Below, in pieces: positions 41,313-53,952 of a stretch of 64,000 nucleotides of DNA. The stretch's first letter is position 1; each line of letters starts with the position of its first letter. The stretch spans positions 4,459,246 through 4,523,245 of the forward strand of contig NC_087081.1 of assembly GCF_026151205.1 (NCBI RefSeq), in the 5' to 3' direction. Source of the DNA: Bolinopsis microptera. Its lineage: Eukaryota; Ctenophora; Tentaculata; Lobata; Bolinopsidae. The notes beneath the pieces are model-generated. The model was not told the DNA's origin, did no database searches, and saw nothing but the letters and a program-made list of their open reading frames with translations. Both the position numbers and the translations under genes were made by a program.

Positions 41313-42200
41313 ACAGAATTGATTATATTTGGTGATAATGAATTAACTGCACTTTAAACTGCTGTTTTCAGAAATATTCAAATATTCTCGCTTTTCAACC
41401 GAAAAACCAAATATATATGTGAGTATGTGGATAACTAACTGCATTTAAAATTGTACCCTATTATATTCTCGAACTTTCTTTGAAGTTTGGTTCCTTTTAT
41501 TTGATTCTTGTAGCCTTTATATAGAGACTGTGAGTGATCTACGATTTTTTATTTTATTTGTTGTTTGTACATAGTATAACTTATTTTTAGCCAATTTATC
41601 TCATAAATAGCCGTTTTATTTTTATAAAATTCGCAGCAAATCAAGGTTTCAAATCTTATTAAAGACATTTTATTGAAACTTACGGGATTTTGAAATACTG
41701 ATAGTTTGATGATATCCGGTAGAAATGACCACAATGCGGTCATTTATGCATGAATTATGTTCATATTTGAATATATCGGATCGTTTCAACATCTCACTAA
41801 GGATTATTTCAACTTCTCACTAGAAATTGTTTCAACATCTCACTAGAGATTTTTTCAACATACACTAGAGATTGTTTCAACATATTACTATATATAAAGC
41901 GAGACGATATATATATATATATATTTATCCGTGCCATTTTACTGACACCACGGCATCAACTTTAACGCAAATTTTCGCAAAAACCGTAGAAGATATACAA
42001 CTGAAACTTTATTGACTGGGTCAAATGATTTAATGGCCTCCAAATCTGCATAAAAAATAAAAAATTGGCCAAGAAATAGGAGTTTTAGAGTCTTGACACC
42101 ATTTTAGGGTTATACGGGTTCCTGCTAGTATCACTAAAGAGTAGAGATTGTTTGAACATCATACTAAGATGTAAAGTTTGTTTGCGTCACACTTAAGAGT
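41313..42200. other. Intergenic, AT-rich
   Basis: No exon seen. From 41785 scattered GATTGTTTCAACAT words foreshadow the array at 42205. Confidence 0.4.
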
Positions 42201-42204
42201 ATAG

Positions 42205-43190
42205 ATTGTTTCAACATCTCTTTAGTGAGATGTTGAAGCAATCTCTACTCTTTAGTGAGATGTTGAAACAATCTCTACTCTCTAGTGTGATGTTGAAACA
42301 ATCTCTACTCTCTAGTGTGATGTTGAAACAATCTTTACTCTCTAGTGAGATGTTGAAGCAATCTTTACTCTTAAGTGAGATGTTGAAACAATCTCTACTC
42401 TTTAGTGAGATGTTGAAACAATATCTACTCTTTAGTGAGATGTTGAAACAATCTTTACTCTCTAGTGAGATGTAATTGAAACAATATCTACTCTTTACTC
42501 TTTAGTGAGATGTTGAAACAATCTCGACTCACTAAAGAGTAGAGATTGCTTCAACATCTCACTAGAGAGTAAAGATTGTTTCAACATCACACTAGAGAGT
42601 AGAGATTGTTTCAACATCACACTAGAGAGTAGAGATTGTTTCAACATCTCACTAAAGAGTAGAGATTGCTTCAACATCTCACTAGAGAGTAAAGATTGTT
42701 TCAACATCACACTAGAGAGTAGAGATTGTTTCAACATCTCACTAGAGAGTAAAGATTGTTTCAACATCACACTAGAGAGTAGAGATTGTTTCAACATCAC
42801 ACTTAAGAGTAGAGATTGTTTCAACATCACACTAAAGAGTAGAAATTGTTTCAACATCTCACTAGAGAGTAAAGATTGTTTCAACATCACACTAGAGAGT
42901 AGAGATTGTTTCAACATCACACTAGAGAGTAGAGATTGTTTCAACATCTCACTAAAGAGTAGAGATTGCTTCAACATCACACTAGAGAGTAAAGATTGTT
43001 TCAACATCACACTAAAGAGTAGAGATTGTTTCAACATCACACTAGAGAGTAGAGATTGTTTCAACATCTCACTTAAAGAGTAGAGATTGCTTCAACATCT
43101 CACTAGAGAGTAAAGATTGTTTCAACATCACACTTAAGAGTAGAGATTGTTTCAACATCACACTAGAGAGTAGAAATTGTTTCAACATCA
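42205..43190. repeat. 30-bp minisatellite in two head-to-head arms
   Basis: The unit AGAGATTGTTTCAACATCACACTAG... is in inverted orientation at about 42215-42525 (10-11 copies) and direct orientation at 42537-43190 (about 22 copies). The switch lies around 42524-42537. The transcript could form a long hairpin. Confidence 0.9.
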
Positions 43191-43344
43191 CATCATGTTC
43201 AGCATGTTTTAAAGCGCTGGACGTCTCATTAACTTCTGTCTGATGGTAGCTTGGTCTCTATAATGAATTAACCCTCATCACCCTGCCCCCTCTTACCCTC
43301 TTATTGGCTCATTAAATTGATTTTCAAAACATTGTGATTGCATT

Positions 43345-43580
43345 GGAGCAGACACGTGGGGGAGTCACGTGGTTAACAAGCTGTCACGTGACGACGCACG
43401 TGGGTGTGACACGTGCTCTTAGTCGAGTAATCATCGCCTCACGTGCGTGAGTAGCCATTTAATGGGTTCATTAATAAAAGCTTTGAAAACGTGTTGTTTG
43501 TATTAAAAATACGGTGGTGATACCACGTGCACAAGAGTGCAATCCATTAAAACGCACCCCATGTAACCAAGTCAGCACGT
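43345..43580. promoter_or_regulatory. E-box-rich stretch between homeobox genes
   Basis: About eight CACGTG or near-CACGTG words (ACACGTGG, GTCACGTGG, GTCACGTGAC, GCACGTGGG, ACACGTGC, CACGTGCGTG, CCACGTGC, GCACGTGC) in 240 bp, as upstream of Bsx. Likely regulatory, by inference. Confidence 0.4.
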
Positions 43581-43674
43581 GCTAAAATATACGCTAGATT
43601 TTGCACGGTTTACTGCTCTTCATTGATCTAATATTTTTCAAGTTTTTAGTAAACTCCCCGCAGTTGCTAGGTTA

Positions 43675-43722
43675 CAGTTGCTAGGTTACAGTTGCTAGGT
43701 TACAGTTGCTAGGTTACAGTTG
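43675..43722 (+). repeat. GTTGCTAGGTTACA run
   Basis: Four to five copies of the X-box-like word, intergenic. Confidence 0.7.
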
Positions 43723-44004
43723 CGAGTGTCACTACTGTTCGAGCTGTTTCTTCTAATTGTCTCTAATTAGTGGTTTCTGTAGGGTAGTTTTCCGAATTCT
43801 CAGATCGTTTACCTCTGATTAAATGATTCGCAACAATTTAGTATCCCCGAGAGATCATTAAAACCGGGCCGAAAACAATTTATTTCAAAATGAGGCCACG
43901 ATCAAAGATTGCTAGATTACAGTTGCTAGGTTACAGTTGCTAGATTAGGGGCCGTAGTTAACCTCGGGTGAGTTCAGATGACATAAAAACTTGACCTTGT
44001 TTAT

Positions 44005-44270
44005 ATAGTTTTTACAGTTTATATAGTGTTTACAGTTTATAAGTTTATATAGTGTTTACAGTTTATATAGTGTTTACAGTTTATATAGCGTTTACAGTTT
44101 ATATAGTGTTTACAATTTATATAGTGTTTATAGTTTATATAGTGTTTATAGTTTTTATAGTGTTTACAATTTATATAGTGTTTATAGTTTATATAGTGTT
44201 TATAGTTTTTATAGTGTTTATAGTTTATATAGTGTTTACAGTTTATATAGTGTTTACAGTTTATAAATAT
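44005..44270. repeat. 18-bp TTTATATAGTGTTTACAG array
   Basis: About 15 copies with small variants (TTTTTATAG, ACAATTTATA). Confidence 0.9.
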
Positions 44271-44686
44271 AAAGTTTGCAGATGAGACTAGACGGTTCGG
44301 TTCCTATCTATTAGTAGTAGTTTATTTGGGACTGGTCTGAGGTTTCTACTCAGACGGAGCATGGTAGTCATGGTTACGCATGGGTTTGCTAACCAACAAT
44401 AACCTCCTGAACATGATATAGAAACATATTATTAATAATCCTGCATATTACTGTCACTTATTTCTCATACTGTTAGATACGCATGTTGTCATGCTAACGC
44501 ATGTTGTCATGGTAACGCATGTTGTCATGGTAACGCATGCGCTTTCCTTCAATTTCCCTGTCATTTAACTGACAGTGTTATTGGTTGCTACATGTTGGGA
44601 GGTGGTTGCTATGGTAATTTAAGTGACAGCTCTATTGGCGGTTGCCTAGACAAACCATAGCAATAATTATCTCGATAAAGGAGCAA

Positions 44687-44792
44687 TGACGAGAGACACC
44701 TCGCTAGCTCGATGGCTGGAAATGTCTCTAAAAAATGCTGCCCTCATAAACGAGACAGACATTTCATTTGATCAGTCTTACCAAAGTTTTAG
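44687..44792 (+). CDS. Possible first exon, unknown gene
   Basis: ATG opens a 35-codon frame (MTRDTSLARWLEMSLKNAAL) ending at a GTAATT donor (TTTAG, GTAATTT). No later exon in matching phase was found. Could be a short upstream exon or chance. Confidence 0.15.
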
Positions 44793-45371
44793 GTAATTTA
44801 TCATTACTCTGAGGTAATCTACCATTACTCTGTCTTTGTATTGGCTGGTGGATCTCACTTTGCTGGAATATTCAAGTTTGATTGGCCTCCCTTCAGTCTA
44901 CACTTTTTATTTTGTTATTTTTATTGGTTTTTATGAAGATCCTTGCTGCTAAAAATTACGTTTAATTTGTGGAAATTAAAATTTTTGTGCCGTAAAAACG
45001 TCCAGATTTGTAACATTAGCGAAACCAAGGCCCGTCGGTGATTACAGTTGAGAACAACAGTAAATCTTTAGGTTTGCAGAAGTTTAGTTTGCAGATCTAG
45101 TTTGTCTAGACATTACTTTCAAATTTTATTGCACTCTTATTAGAATTATTTTATTGGCGACCATGCCTAGTGTAGACTTAAAGGAGTTTATGTTATAGTG
45201 AGATGATCTTTTAACTTAACTGGTCTATGTCTTAGTGTTGATCATGGTTTGAATTTGTTTACTTGGAAGTTGCAACGTTACAATCTTATTTGACATTCGT
45301 TTTTCCTATCGTAGACTCTATCGCTAATTGATCAACTTGGTTGCTGACGTTCAGTTTCAGGTTACCGATCA

Positions 45372-45715
45372 ATATTTCCTCGAGCATATGGAACCTGAAA
45401 TAGCTACTATTAGCATTATCCTCGAGCATATGGAACCTGAAATAGCTGCGATTAGCATTATCCTCGAGCATATGGAACCTGAAATAGCTACTATTAGCAT
45501 TATCCTCGAGCATTTGGAACCTGAAATAGCTGCTATTAGCATTATCCTCGAGCATATGGAACCTGAAATAGCTGCTATTAGCATTATCCTCGAGCATATG
45601 GAACCTGAAATAGCTGCTATTAGCATTATCCTCGAGCATATGGAACCTGAAATAGCTGCTATTAGCATTATCCTCGAGCATATGGAAGCTGAAATAGCTA
45701 CTATTAGCATTATCG
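45372..45715. repeat. 45-bp minisatellite, about 7-8 copies, upstream of the second homeobox gene
   Basis: The unit has CCTCGAGCATATGGAACCTG and AAATAGCTGCTATTAGCATT. As 45 bp is 15 codons, open frames arise on both strands by chance. It ends 150 bp before the ATG at 45866 and may lie in the 5' UTR or promoter. Each unit has a CATATG E-box. Confidence 0.9.
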
Positions 45716-45865
45716 AGACAAATTCAATTATCATGAGCAACCAGATTTTGTCGAAGTCACTGATATGTTTTTTTGATTATTATGCTATAACTAAAGATAT
45801 ATTGCGCGACTTACATTAGAACTATAAAAGTATAAAGCAATATACTAACTATAATACTATAAGCA

Positions 45866-48424
45866 ATGATCGCTACAGCCCATCCATTCTCGATAACCAA
45901 TATTCTGGAGGGTGACTCTCTTTCTAGCAGCGTGGAGAAATTGTCTCCACTCAACGTAGATACATCTGTAAGAAAAGGTAATTATTCAAGTTATTTACAT
46001 AACTTTATATAATAGAAATATAACAAGACAAAGTAATTATTCAAGTTATTTACATAACTTTATATAATAGAAATATAACAAGAAAAGATAATTATTCAAG
46101 TTATTTACATAACTTTATATAATAGAAATATAACAAGACAAAATAATTATTCAAGTTATTTACATAACTTTATATAATAGAAATATACCAAGGAAAAGTA
46201 ATTATTCAAGTTATTTACATAACTTTATATAATAGAAATATAATAAGAAAAGGTAAATATTTAAATTATTACATAACTTTATATAATAGAAATATAATAA
46301 GAAAAGGTATTTATTCAAATTATTTACTTTTTCAGTTTCGTGATTCTAATCTCTGTTCATGTTTGGTGTTACGTTTTTATCATAATTCATGCCGTAACAC
46401 TCGCCTGCGAACAACTGAAATATTTCCGCTTAATCGATTAAACAATATTCATATCATGTTTATAAGTAATATTATCAATATTATTAATTATAGGTATATC
46501 ACTAACTGGACCTCTGTTGCCAATAGCTACTTACGCAGAGCCCTCTCTTAGCAACCGCCTCACCTCGCTTAGCAAAACTACAAGATCACTTAGCAACATG
46601 ATGGCATGTTCTAGCCAAACAACTTCGCCAAACAACAGAATTACGTCACCTAGCAACCTCGTGATGTCACCTAGCAGCCTCGTGACGTCACCTATTTACC
46701 ACATGACATCACCTAGCAACCTCGTGACGTCACCTAGCAACCTCGTGACGTCACCTATTTACCACATAACGTCACCAGAACAACAGACAGTTCACCCAAA
46801 TATGGTAGTTCAGGAGAGTGACACGTGGAGACAGAGTGATGCTATCAACTCTTTTACTGAGGTAACCATGACAATATATTTGAAGTAACCAGAGCAACAT
46901 ATCTCCTAAATTATATATCTTTTGGCGTTATTTGTTATCTTGCACAGGACACAGGTAGATATCTGTTTTAATGATTTATTTTCATCATCTCTGTTCTAAA
47001 CGTAATTGCAATTTCTGCAGGAGTTGATGAAGAATTTTGGTACAAGTTTGATGAAGTTGAGTGGATTATCAGATCCAGTGTCCTTGGTGACGGATCAAGG
47101 CGCACCTTTACCTTGGCCTATACTTATTGCTTCTAGTCTCAGCAAACATGGTAACAAAAGGAAAAATTACGAAATTTAGTTTATAATTTTAACATGGTGA
47201 AGTTTTAACTTTTTAAATTTGAATGCGTTTTAGTCGTGTCCTGCGATATCTTCTCATAGCAGGGTTGCAAGATGTGAAGGATAGAAATGGCCCAGAAGTA
47301 TATATATCTATATACTATGTACATGTACTATGTACATATACTATGTACATGTTATGTATATATCAAGACTCTATGAATATAACACAAGACTTGGTCACAA
47401 TGGTAACCATGGTAACATGGTAACACAGGACTTACCATAACATGTCACAATGGCAGGCATGATAAAAACAAGAAAGAGAAGAACGACTTTCTCGCGCGAA
47501 CAGCTGGTGAACATGGAGAGAACGTTCCAGAAGCACCCTTATCTAACTCCAACACAGCGAGCAGACCTGGCTAAGTCCCTCAACTTGGCTCAGATACAAG
47601 TCCAGGTAAGTACCTCAACTTGGCTCAGATACAAGTCCAGGTAAGTCCCTCAACTTGGCTCAGATACAAGTCCAGGTAAGTCCTTCAACTTGGCTCAGAT
47701 ACAAGTCAAGGTAAGTTCCTCAACTTGGCTCAGATACAAGTCCAGGTAAGTCCCTCAACTTGGCTCAGCTACAAGTCCAGGTAAGTCCCTCAACTTGGCT
47801 CAGATACAAGTCCAGGTAAGTCCCTCAACTTGGCTCAGATACAAGTCCAGGTAAGTCCCTCAACTTGGCTCAGCTACAAGTCCAGGTAAGTCCCTCAACT
47901 TGGCTCAGATACAAGTCCAGGTAAGTCCCTCAACTTGACTCAGATACAAGTCCAGGTAAGTCCCTCAACTTGGCTCAGATACAAGTTCAGGTAAGTCCCT
48001 CAACTTGGCTCAGATACAAGTTCAGGTAAGTCCCTCAACTTGGCTCAGCTACAAGTCCAGGTAAGTCCCTCACCTTGGCTCAGATACAAGTCCAGGTAAG
48101 TCCCTCAACTTGGCTCAGATACAAGTCCAGGTAAGTCCCTCAACTTGGCTCAGATACAAGTCCAGGTAAGTCCCTCAACTTGGCTCAGATACAAGTTCAG
48201 GTAAGTCCCTCAACTTGGCTCAGATACAAGTCCAGGTAAGTCCCTCAACTTGGCTCAGATACAAGTCCAGGTAAGTCCCTCAACTTGGCTCAGATCCAAG
48301 TCCAGGTAAGTCCCTCTATTTGGCCTATTTTTTATCACAGTCAATAAACAAATATAAATTATATTCTTACTCATAGGTTTGGTTCCAAAACAGAAGAGCT
48401 AAGTGCAAGAAAACTGGAGTTTGA
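45866..48424 (+). CDS. Homeobox transcription factor, PRD-like, class uncertain
   Basis: Five exons in phase: 45866-45977, 46494-46861, 47021-47150, 47457-47605, 48377-48424; about 268 residues. The N-terminus has HPFSITNILEG, an EH1-type repressor motif (Groucho-binding in other proteins). Exon 2 is Ser/Thr/Pro-rich with repeats of TSPSNLV; exon 3 ends GAPLPWPILIASSLSKHG. The homeodomain lies at the very C-terminus: RKRRTTFSREQLVNMERTFQ, then PYLTPTQRADLAKSLNLAQI and VWFQNRRAKCKK, stopping two residues later. The intron falls between homeodomain residues 46 and 47, as in many PRD-class genes; residue 50 is Gln. Helix 1-2 (Met16, YLTPTQRADLA) does not match a family I know. Two introns carry splice-site minisatellites. 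It lies 5 kb downstream of Bsx on the same strand. Confidence 0.88.
45978..46335 (+). repeat. About 60-bp repeat carrying the exon 1 donor, about 6 copies
   Basis: The true donor is AAGAAAAG, GTAATTATTC at 45978. The intron then repeats TCAAGTTATTTACATAAC, TTTATATAATAGAAATATAA and AAGAAAAGGTAATTATT-like junctions. Some copies keep AAAAG-GT (46254, 46308); others have lost G or T (GATAATT, AAATAATT). Confidence 0.8.
47590..48310 (+). repeat. 35-bp repeat carrying the exon 4 donor, 21 GTAAGT sites
   Basis: The unit CCCTCAACTTGGCTCAGATA, CAAGTCCAG, GTAAGT is the end of homeodomain exon 4 (SLNLAQIQVQ) plus its donor. From the first donor at 47606 to the last at 48306 there are exactly 20 further 35-bp steps, almost every one with CAG-GTAAGT intact. 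As 35 bp is not a multiple of three, any outer donor breaks the homeodomain frame. Confidence 0.95.
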
Positions 48425-49896
48425 GAGAATTCAGGTAGAGATCTGAAGGGGATCTCACAAAAGTCTAATCCTCAAAAGAATAATCCTCAAGCTCAAGTCA
48501 AAGTGTTTTAGACTTCCGATCAACAGCCAAATCAACGAGCAACAAAATCGAATTCTGTGATGAAATAATAAAAATGATTTACACTGTTCCACTCGGCCGT
48601 TTAACGCTCTAGGAAGGAGTCACAACAATTAAAATATTACTTTGCACTATGCTGTATTGAATGACAAATATTTTTAACATTTAATATTAAAATGATTGAA
48701 TGGTAAGTATTTTGATGACAACGATTTTATGAATTTTGAATTTACAATTTCTCTATAGAGCTATAGGGCTACTATTTAATTAATAGTAATACTGCGGTAT
48801 TACTATTAGTTAAATTAACTATTTCCGTTTTGTTTTAATACGTGCACTTAACAGTCATGGTTACTTGCTGATGTTGTAATATACTATGACTCTTAAAGGC
48901 CACGGCGGTAATAAGTCACGAATTTCTGTATGGAACTACTAGGGCTACTATTTAATTTTAACTAATAGTAACACTGTGGTATTAACTATTTCTGTGCTGC
49001 TTAATTAATCTACATACAGTACGAATAATTTACACAACTTTATACCTTAACATGATGTCATGAAACGTGGTTTTTTAATAGTCCGAAAGTAGGCTAGTCA
49101 CTTTGCCACTTTTATGTTGAACTGTTATAGGTTAAAACCACTCCAAATTTAAACAGGTCGTCATTTTAAAGATTGACATTGCATTCAAGAGCATGTACCA
49201 TGTTCTTTAATTCTTCTTAATTTTCATCGTTTCAAATGTTTAACTGTATTTTAGATTTAACAAAATAAATAATTATAACTTGATGATCAAGAACTAAAGC
49301 GAGCTGCAGAAGAACAAATTCATTTGTTATTCTTAAAGATAAGCATCAAATCCCAGAATGATGTAGTGAATTAATGATTTAGTGCTCACTTATTCGATTG
49401 TATTACATCGCTTTAAACTTAAGAAATAGAGATTTGCATCTTTCTACTGTTATTAAATTAGACAATTCGAATTTTAATTTGGGAGGGGGTCTGGTAAATT
49501 AACATTAGAGTGATTTCTACAACAAAAGCACTGTGTAAAGCATCTAATGTCGGGATTGTGCTATGAAACTCCTCAAACAATCAGTTTTTTAACTGCTTTT
49601 CGCCAAAATTAAAATATCTCTCAGAACCTGTGTTTTATCCACTGTCCGCTGTATACTCACATATTGGTCCTATTTTAGTTATTTTCCATCATTTACTCCT
49701 TTCCCCAAAAACTCTGTAACCACTTTCATTGACTCAATAACAAATAAATTAAAAATAAATGACAAAAATGGAAAGTACAATAGAACTTTTTAAAATGTGT
49801 CTCAGCTATTTCTAAACTTGAATGATCACGTGTATGGAATTATAAAAGTTTGTAATAAAATTTAGTTTGTAAATATGAATGTTCATATCTGTGCAG
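48425..49896. other. 3' flank and intergenic/intronic DNA
   Basis: No exon seen. AATAATAAAAA at about 48565 may serve as the poly(A) signal of the homeobox gene. Confidence 0.4.
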
Positions 49897-50162
49897 GTGC
49901 TATGGGGGACTCTGGAGACCCAGGAATGCCAGGAATGCCAGGAATGCCAGGAACGGACGGAACACCAGGACAACCAGGGAGCTGTGAAGCAGGAACAAAT
50001 TCCTGCTCTCTTAAGTTAGGACATTGTTATGCAGAGAGCAGCTTTAAGTTGACAGCACAGTGTCGACTAGGGTACGCCGCTACGTCAATCTGGAGAAATT
50101 CCAAATTTTGGGGACTGAGATGTTGTAAGATTGTTGGAGGTGTTGAGGATGAAGTGGTTTAA
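49897..50162 (+). CDS. Collagen-like gene, last exon
   Basis: Acceptor CTGTGCAG at 49889-49896, then a phase-1 exon with nine Gly-X-Y triplets (GDSGDPGMPGMPGMPGTDG and GTPGQPG), followed by a Cys-containing C-terminal module of about 55 residues (SCSLKLGHCYAESSF, GYAATSIWRN, WGLRCC) and a stop. AATAAA follows at about 50583. The exon must be joined to an upstream collagen exon ending in phase 1, but none is seen in 48425-49896. Either a long intron spans the homeobox gene, or the exon is a relic, or it starts at the Met at 49875 without signal peptide. The C-terminal module is not one I recognise. Confidence 0.55.
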
Positions 50163-52569
50163 ACAGACTGGAAGCTGATTTTGAAGTGAAACTTGAGATG
50201 AAACAAAATCTATTTCACTCTGAGTTAAAGCTGTATTTTTACAATCTATAACGCAAAACAAATTGCGTAAAATTTATCTAAAACTGAGAACATGAGCCCC
50301 TTTTTTCTTGATCATTGACAAAGGTTTACATTTATTATTTACTAATTGGATATTACAATGGCTCAGACAGACCTTGATATATGTACCGAGCACTTTACAA
50401 TTGTTATAAAATTTAATCATATTTGTTTATAACTGCTCCTTATACAAAGCTTACTAAGTTTTCATTGTGTAGTGTCTACTTTACGTCAGCCTAAGCTAAG
50501 TTTTTATTACGTTCAAACCAGATAATTATATTTAAGTTGCTCATTATGCAGTCATTATAATTTGAATTACGTGTTTCGATAAGAATAAAGTTTCATCGAA
50601 AAAGCTTACAGTTCTTTTGTTTTATTTTAAATGGTTATTATCTAATACATTTTAAATCAAAAAAGTGGAATTATGCAGCAACATTTAATACCTAGGTATA
50701 AGTTTAAACCCCCTTCTTTATATTAAGAGACCATATCTACCCTTACCAATATTAGTGGTAACATTAATTGATTGCGTAGTACCTCACAAAAATATTTAGA
50801 TAACGTAAATAGATTAAGATATAGATAACGTAGTTGCATAACGATCGTATAAGCATCAGCATGACGCCATAAATTCTAGAAAATAACATCGTTCTCAAAT
50901 TGTAGTAACTATTCATTTCGAATGGAATCTAACACAATCCATAAAGTGAATATATTTCTAATTAACATCGTGACCACATGCTAGGAAAGTTTTTGGAGTT
51001 TTCAGTAGATAGTGGCACGGTGATTTCATAGAAATACTGATAACAATTGCAATTATTCCAAGTTTTCACGTTGATTTAATCGCTCACGTTCCAGCTTTGT
51101 GAAATAGTCATTGTTTCCTCCCTAAATATGACGTTAAAACTACCTTCACCACAAGAGAAGACATTCTGTAATGCCTGCTGCTATTCGAATTTTAAACTAT
51201 CGTGCTTGTGATCGTACACATTTGTTCATCATGCTTATATCTTTTATGTAGTCATAAATGTTCTCAACTTTCACTCGTTCCTGCTCTCGTGAGATTTTCA
51301 ATTTTCGTTATTTTGTGTCAGAGTGACTGACTCAGCGTGGCCGATGTCGTGTAAGAGAATTTTGCCAATTGCATGCACCATTCGAACTTGTTAAAACGTT
51401 GTGATTTACGATTGACCGTATAAAATGTAGTGCTAGTAGTAGTAGTAGTAGTAGTAGTAGTAATGATAAGATAAATGCTAAGAATTCGTGCCTGTCTCAT
51501 TGTCTCGATTGTTTCTACGTTGAGCTCGGATATATATAGGTATTATAAATTAAGTTACTCAAGTCCGAGACACTATTAACTTTCAAAAGGTATCGCTATC
51601 AAGCCAATGTTGACTCAATACTCTAAAATATTTTAATGGTTTCTTTAAGATTCGGAAGGTTCGTGAGTGATTAGTTTGTTACTTTGCAGAAGTGAACCCT
51701 TTAGTAATAGTATGTTGTTTTATAGCTGTTGCCGAGGTTACATTTTTAAATACATTTGATGCTTATTAAATAATGATCTTGCGAGAAATTTAGGAATATT
51801 TAGTCATCTGCAGAGATTTCCTCCCTTCGATTAAGTTCAATAATATCGAGAGAGTCGCGTAAACTTTCCTTTGCTTATTCCAGATTACAAATGTTGTTTT
51901 ATGGGATCCCTAAAATAAAATAAAATTTTTTATCAACAAATAAACAGAAATCATAAATTGATCGGCATTTGTTTCATATCTCTGTTAATAATAAGAAGTA
52001 CATCCGAAGAGTGAAGATACGATACTATCAACCATTGTCCTCAAATCTCGTCACAAAATAGAGTACTCGAATATAATTTATATTCATGTGAAAGGTTTGA
52101 ATTATTAGAACCTGCTTTGAATTTTTTGTGAAGCCAACCCACTAAATCGAGACAAAGATACATATATCTCAGACCCATTGTATAAAATATAAATGGCAAT
52201 AGATAATGAGCGTTATAATGGCCGATTATTTCTGTCCCTTAAGTGTTATTGTCTATCAGTTGCATGCATTATTCTCCTCCGCGGCTGAAGTCGAACATTT
52301 CATCTTGTTAAGTTATAGTTCCTCACTCATGTGTGAAAGGGGCCCCAGCCAGATGCTGAAAATTATCATCTCGAAATATTTGTTTTATTCCTAAAATAAA
52401 AATAGTTTGATCTGACTTTGTTCATCATGATCAGAAGACATTTATTTCAGAGTCTTCGGCTATTCTTTCTCCCGCCTTGTGGAGCTGCACAGTAAAAGAA
52501 CTTTTGATATATTTAAGTGTTTGTCTTGGCATTAATATCCTTTATATGTCTGTCCAGAGTAAATAGGTA
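50163..52569. other. Gene-free AT-rich stretch
   Basis: I see no exon or element. A (GTA)n run of nine lies at about 51437. Confidence 0.45.
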
Positions 52570-53075
52570 CCTTACAAGACTTTTTTGTGGCGGACCAATT
52601 TGCGACGAAATTTTGGCGGTCCGAAAATATGGCGAAATTGAACAAAAACCGTCACATTTCGGACGTCACAGAAAATAAGGGTATTTTTCATCATTTTTTG
52701 TGACAGTAAGCAGTAAGGAAATTTCTGAAAATCGGTAAAATCATGTTCAAACTTAGTCTGTATTAAGACTGTAAGACTTTCATGTTAGCACATACTAATG
52801 CGTATTTTAATGCAAATTTAAACTGTATTGCTTGACATTCAATTCGTCATTGGTGTGGTGATAATTGGTCCCAAGATGCCAGAATTTATTTATTTATTTT
52901 ACTTGATATTACTTTTTAGAAACAAAATAAAGCAGTGAAGGCACAGTCATTGAAATAAGCTAAAAGATAATGCGACGGATTCTATTACGACGACCGAAAT
53001 TTTGGCGGTCCGAAAATATGGCGAAATTTTCGGAAAACCGCCACATTTCGTACGTTATAAATATGTCTTGTAAGG
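52570..53075. mobile_element. 506-bp TIR element (MITE) with TA target site
   Basis: Ends CCTTACAAGAC and GTCTTGTAAGG, flanked by TA at 52568-52569 and 53076-53077. Near each end a block GGCGGTCCGAAAATATGGCG occurs in direct orientation. CCTTAC plus TA is also the start of the nested element at 11801, so both may use a related transposase. Non-coding. Confidence 0.8.
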
Positions 53076-53952
53076 TACCTTATCAGCCCTAATTTATACG
53101 CAACAACCTGTTATTGAGAGCCCTAATTAAGAGCATAGCAGAGCAAATTACTCAAATAAATGTTTCAAGAAGTCTTAGGATATAAATTTTGGACCGCAAT
53201 TTAATGTTTGTTTGCTACATTTAAGCTCAATTAAACAGGAATTTCAACGAAGCACGAATTACTGTACAGATTAAGAACCATCATAGTTCATACAAATGTC
53301 GGCGAATAATTAGTCATTACACAGTACGTTCTGTGTCAGTCATAGGACATTTGTACGGTATTTGTACTCTTGTACGCATAAAGACTGCAAGACTATTGTA
53401 AATAGTATTGATCCAAATTCCGAAATAATGAATAAACACAATTATATGAGCAATCAAAATTATACGGCCAAAATTGTGAGCGTCCCTCTTTATAAGCAGT
53501 CGATTGCAAGTTGCCGAAATAAGGGCTGTTCATTAACAGGGCCTTGATTCATTAACAGGATTAATTAAAGGGTCGACGAGATTTGCCTTGTCTGCCCAAT
53601 TTTCATGGATATGATCGACCTTTTACTATTAATATTATGGCTATCCGCTTTCTTAAATAATTATCTTATAGTTTTTGGCTTAGATTAACAGATTCGCTGC
53701 GCCCATACTTTTAACGGCTTTCTTTCTTCACCGATCATTTCCCCGACACAATTTCAAACGATTATGTTTTTCGTCGACCATATTTTGAAATTTAAATATG
53801 ACATCGCTGAGCCAATTTGAATTTCTTGAGTTGTTTAAAAAAATTTTAAAAAACGATCTTGAATTCTTCTGATAAATGTTTTGTTTAAGACGAGGTTTTA
53901 GTCATTATATTTATACTGTTAACAATAATCAGTGATTGAAGGGTGAAGGGAG
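53076..53952. other. Upstream region of the adhesion GPCR gene
   Basis: No coding seen. It should include promoter and 5' UTR, but no clear motif stands out. Confidence 0.4.

Noticed and set aside
42206-43067. MLKQSLLSSV-repeat proteins
   Set aside because: The 30-bp unit keeps frame by length; both orientations do so equally.
45286-45819. Repeated 15-residue frames on both strands
   Set aside because: The 45-bp repeat gives open frames on both strands; no start or splice context, and it lies upstream of a real exon.
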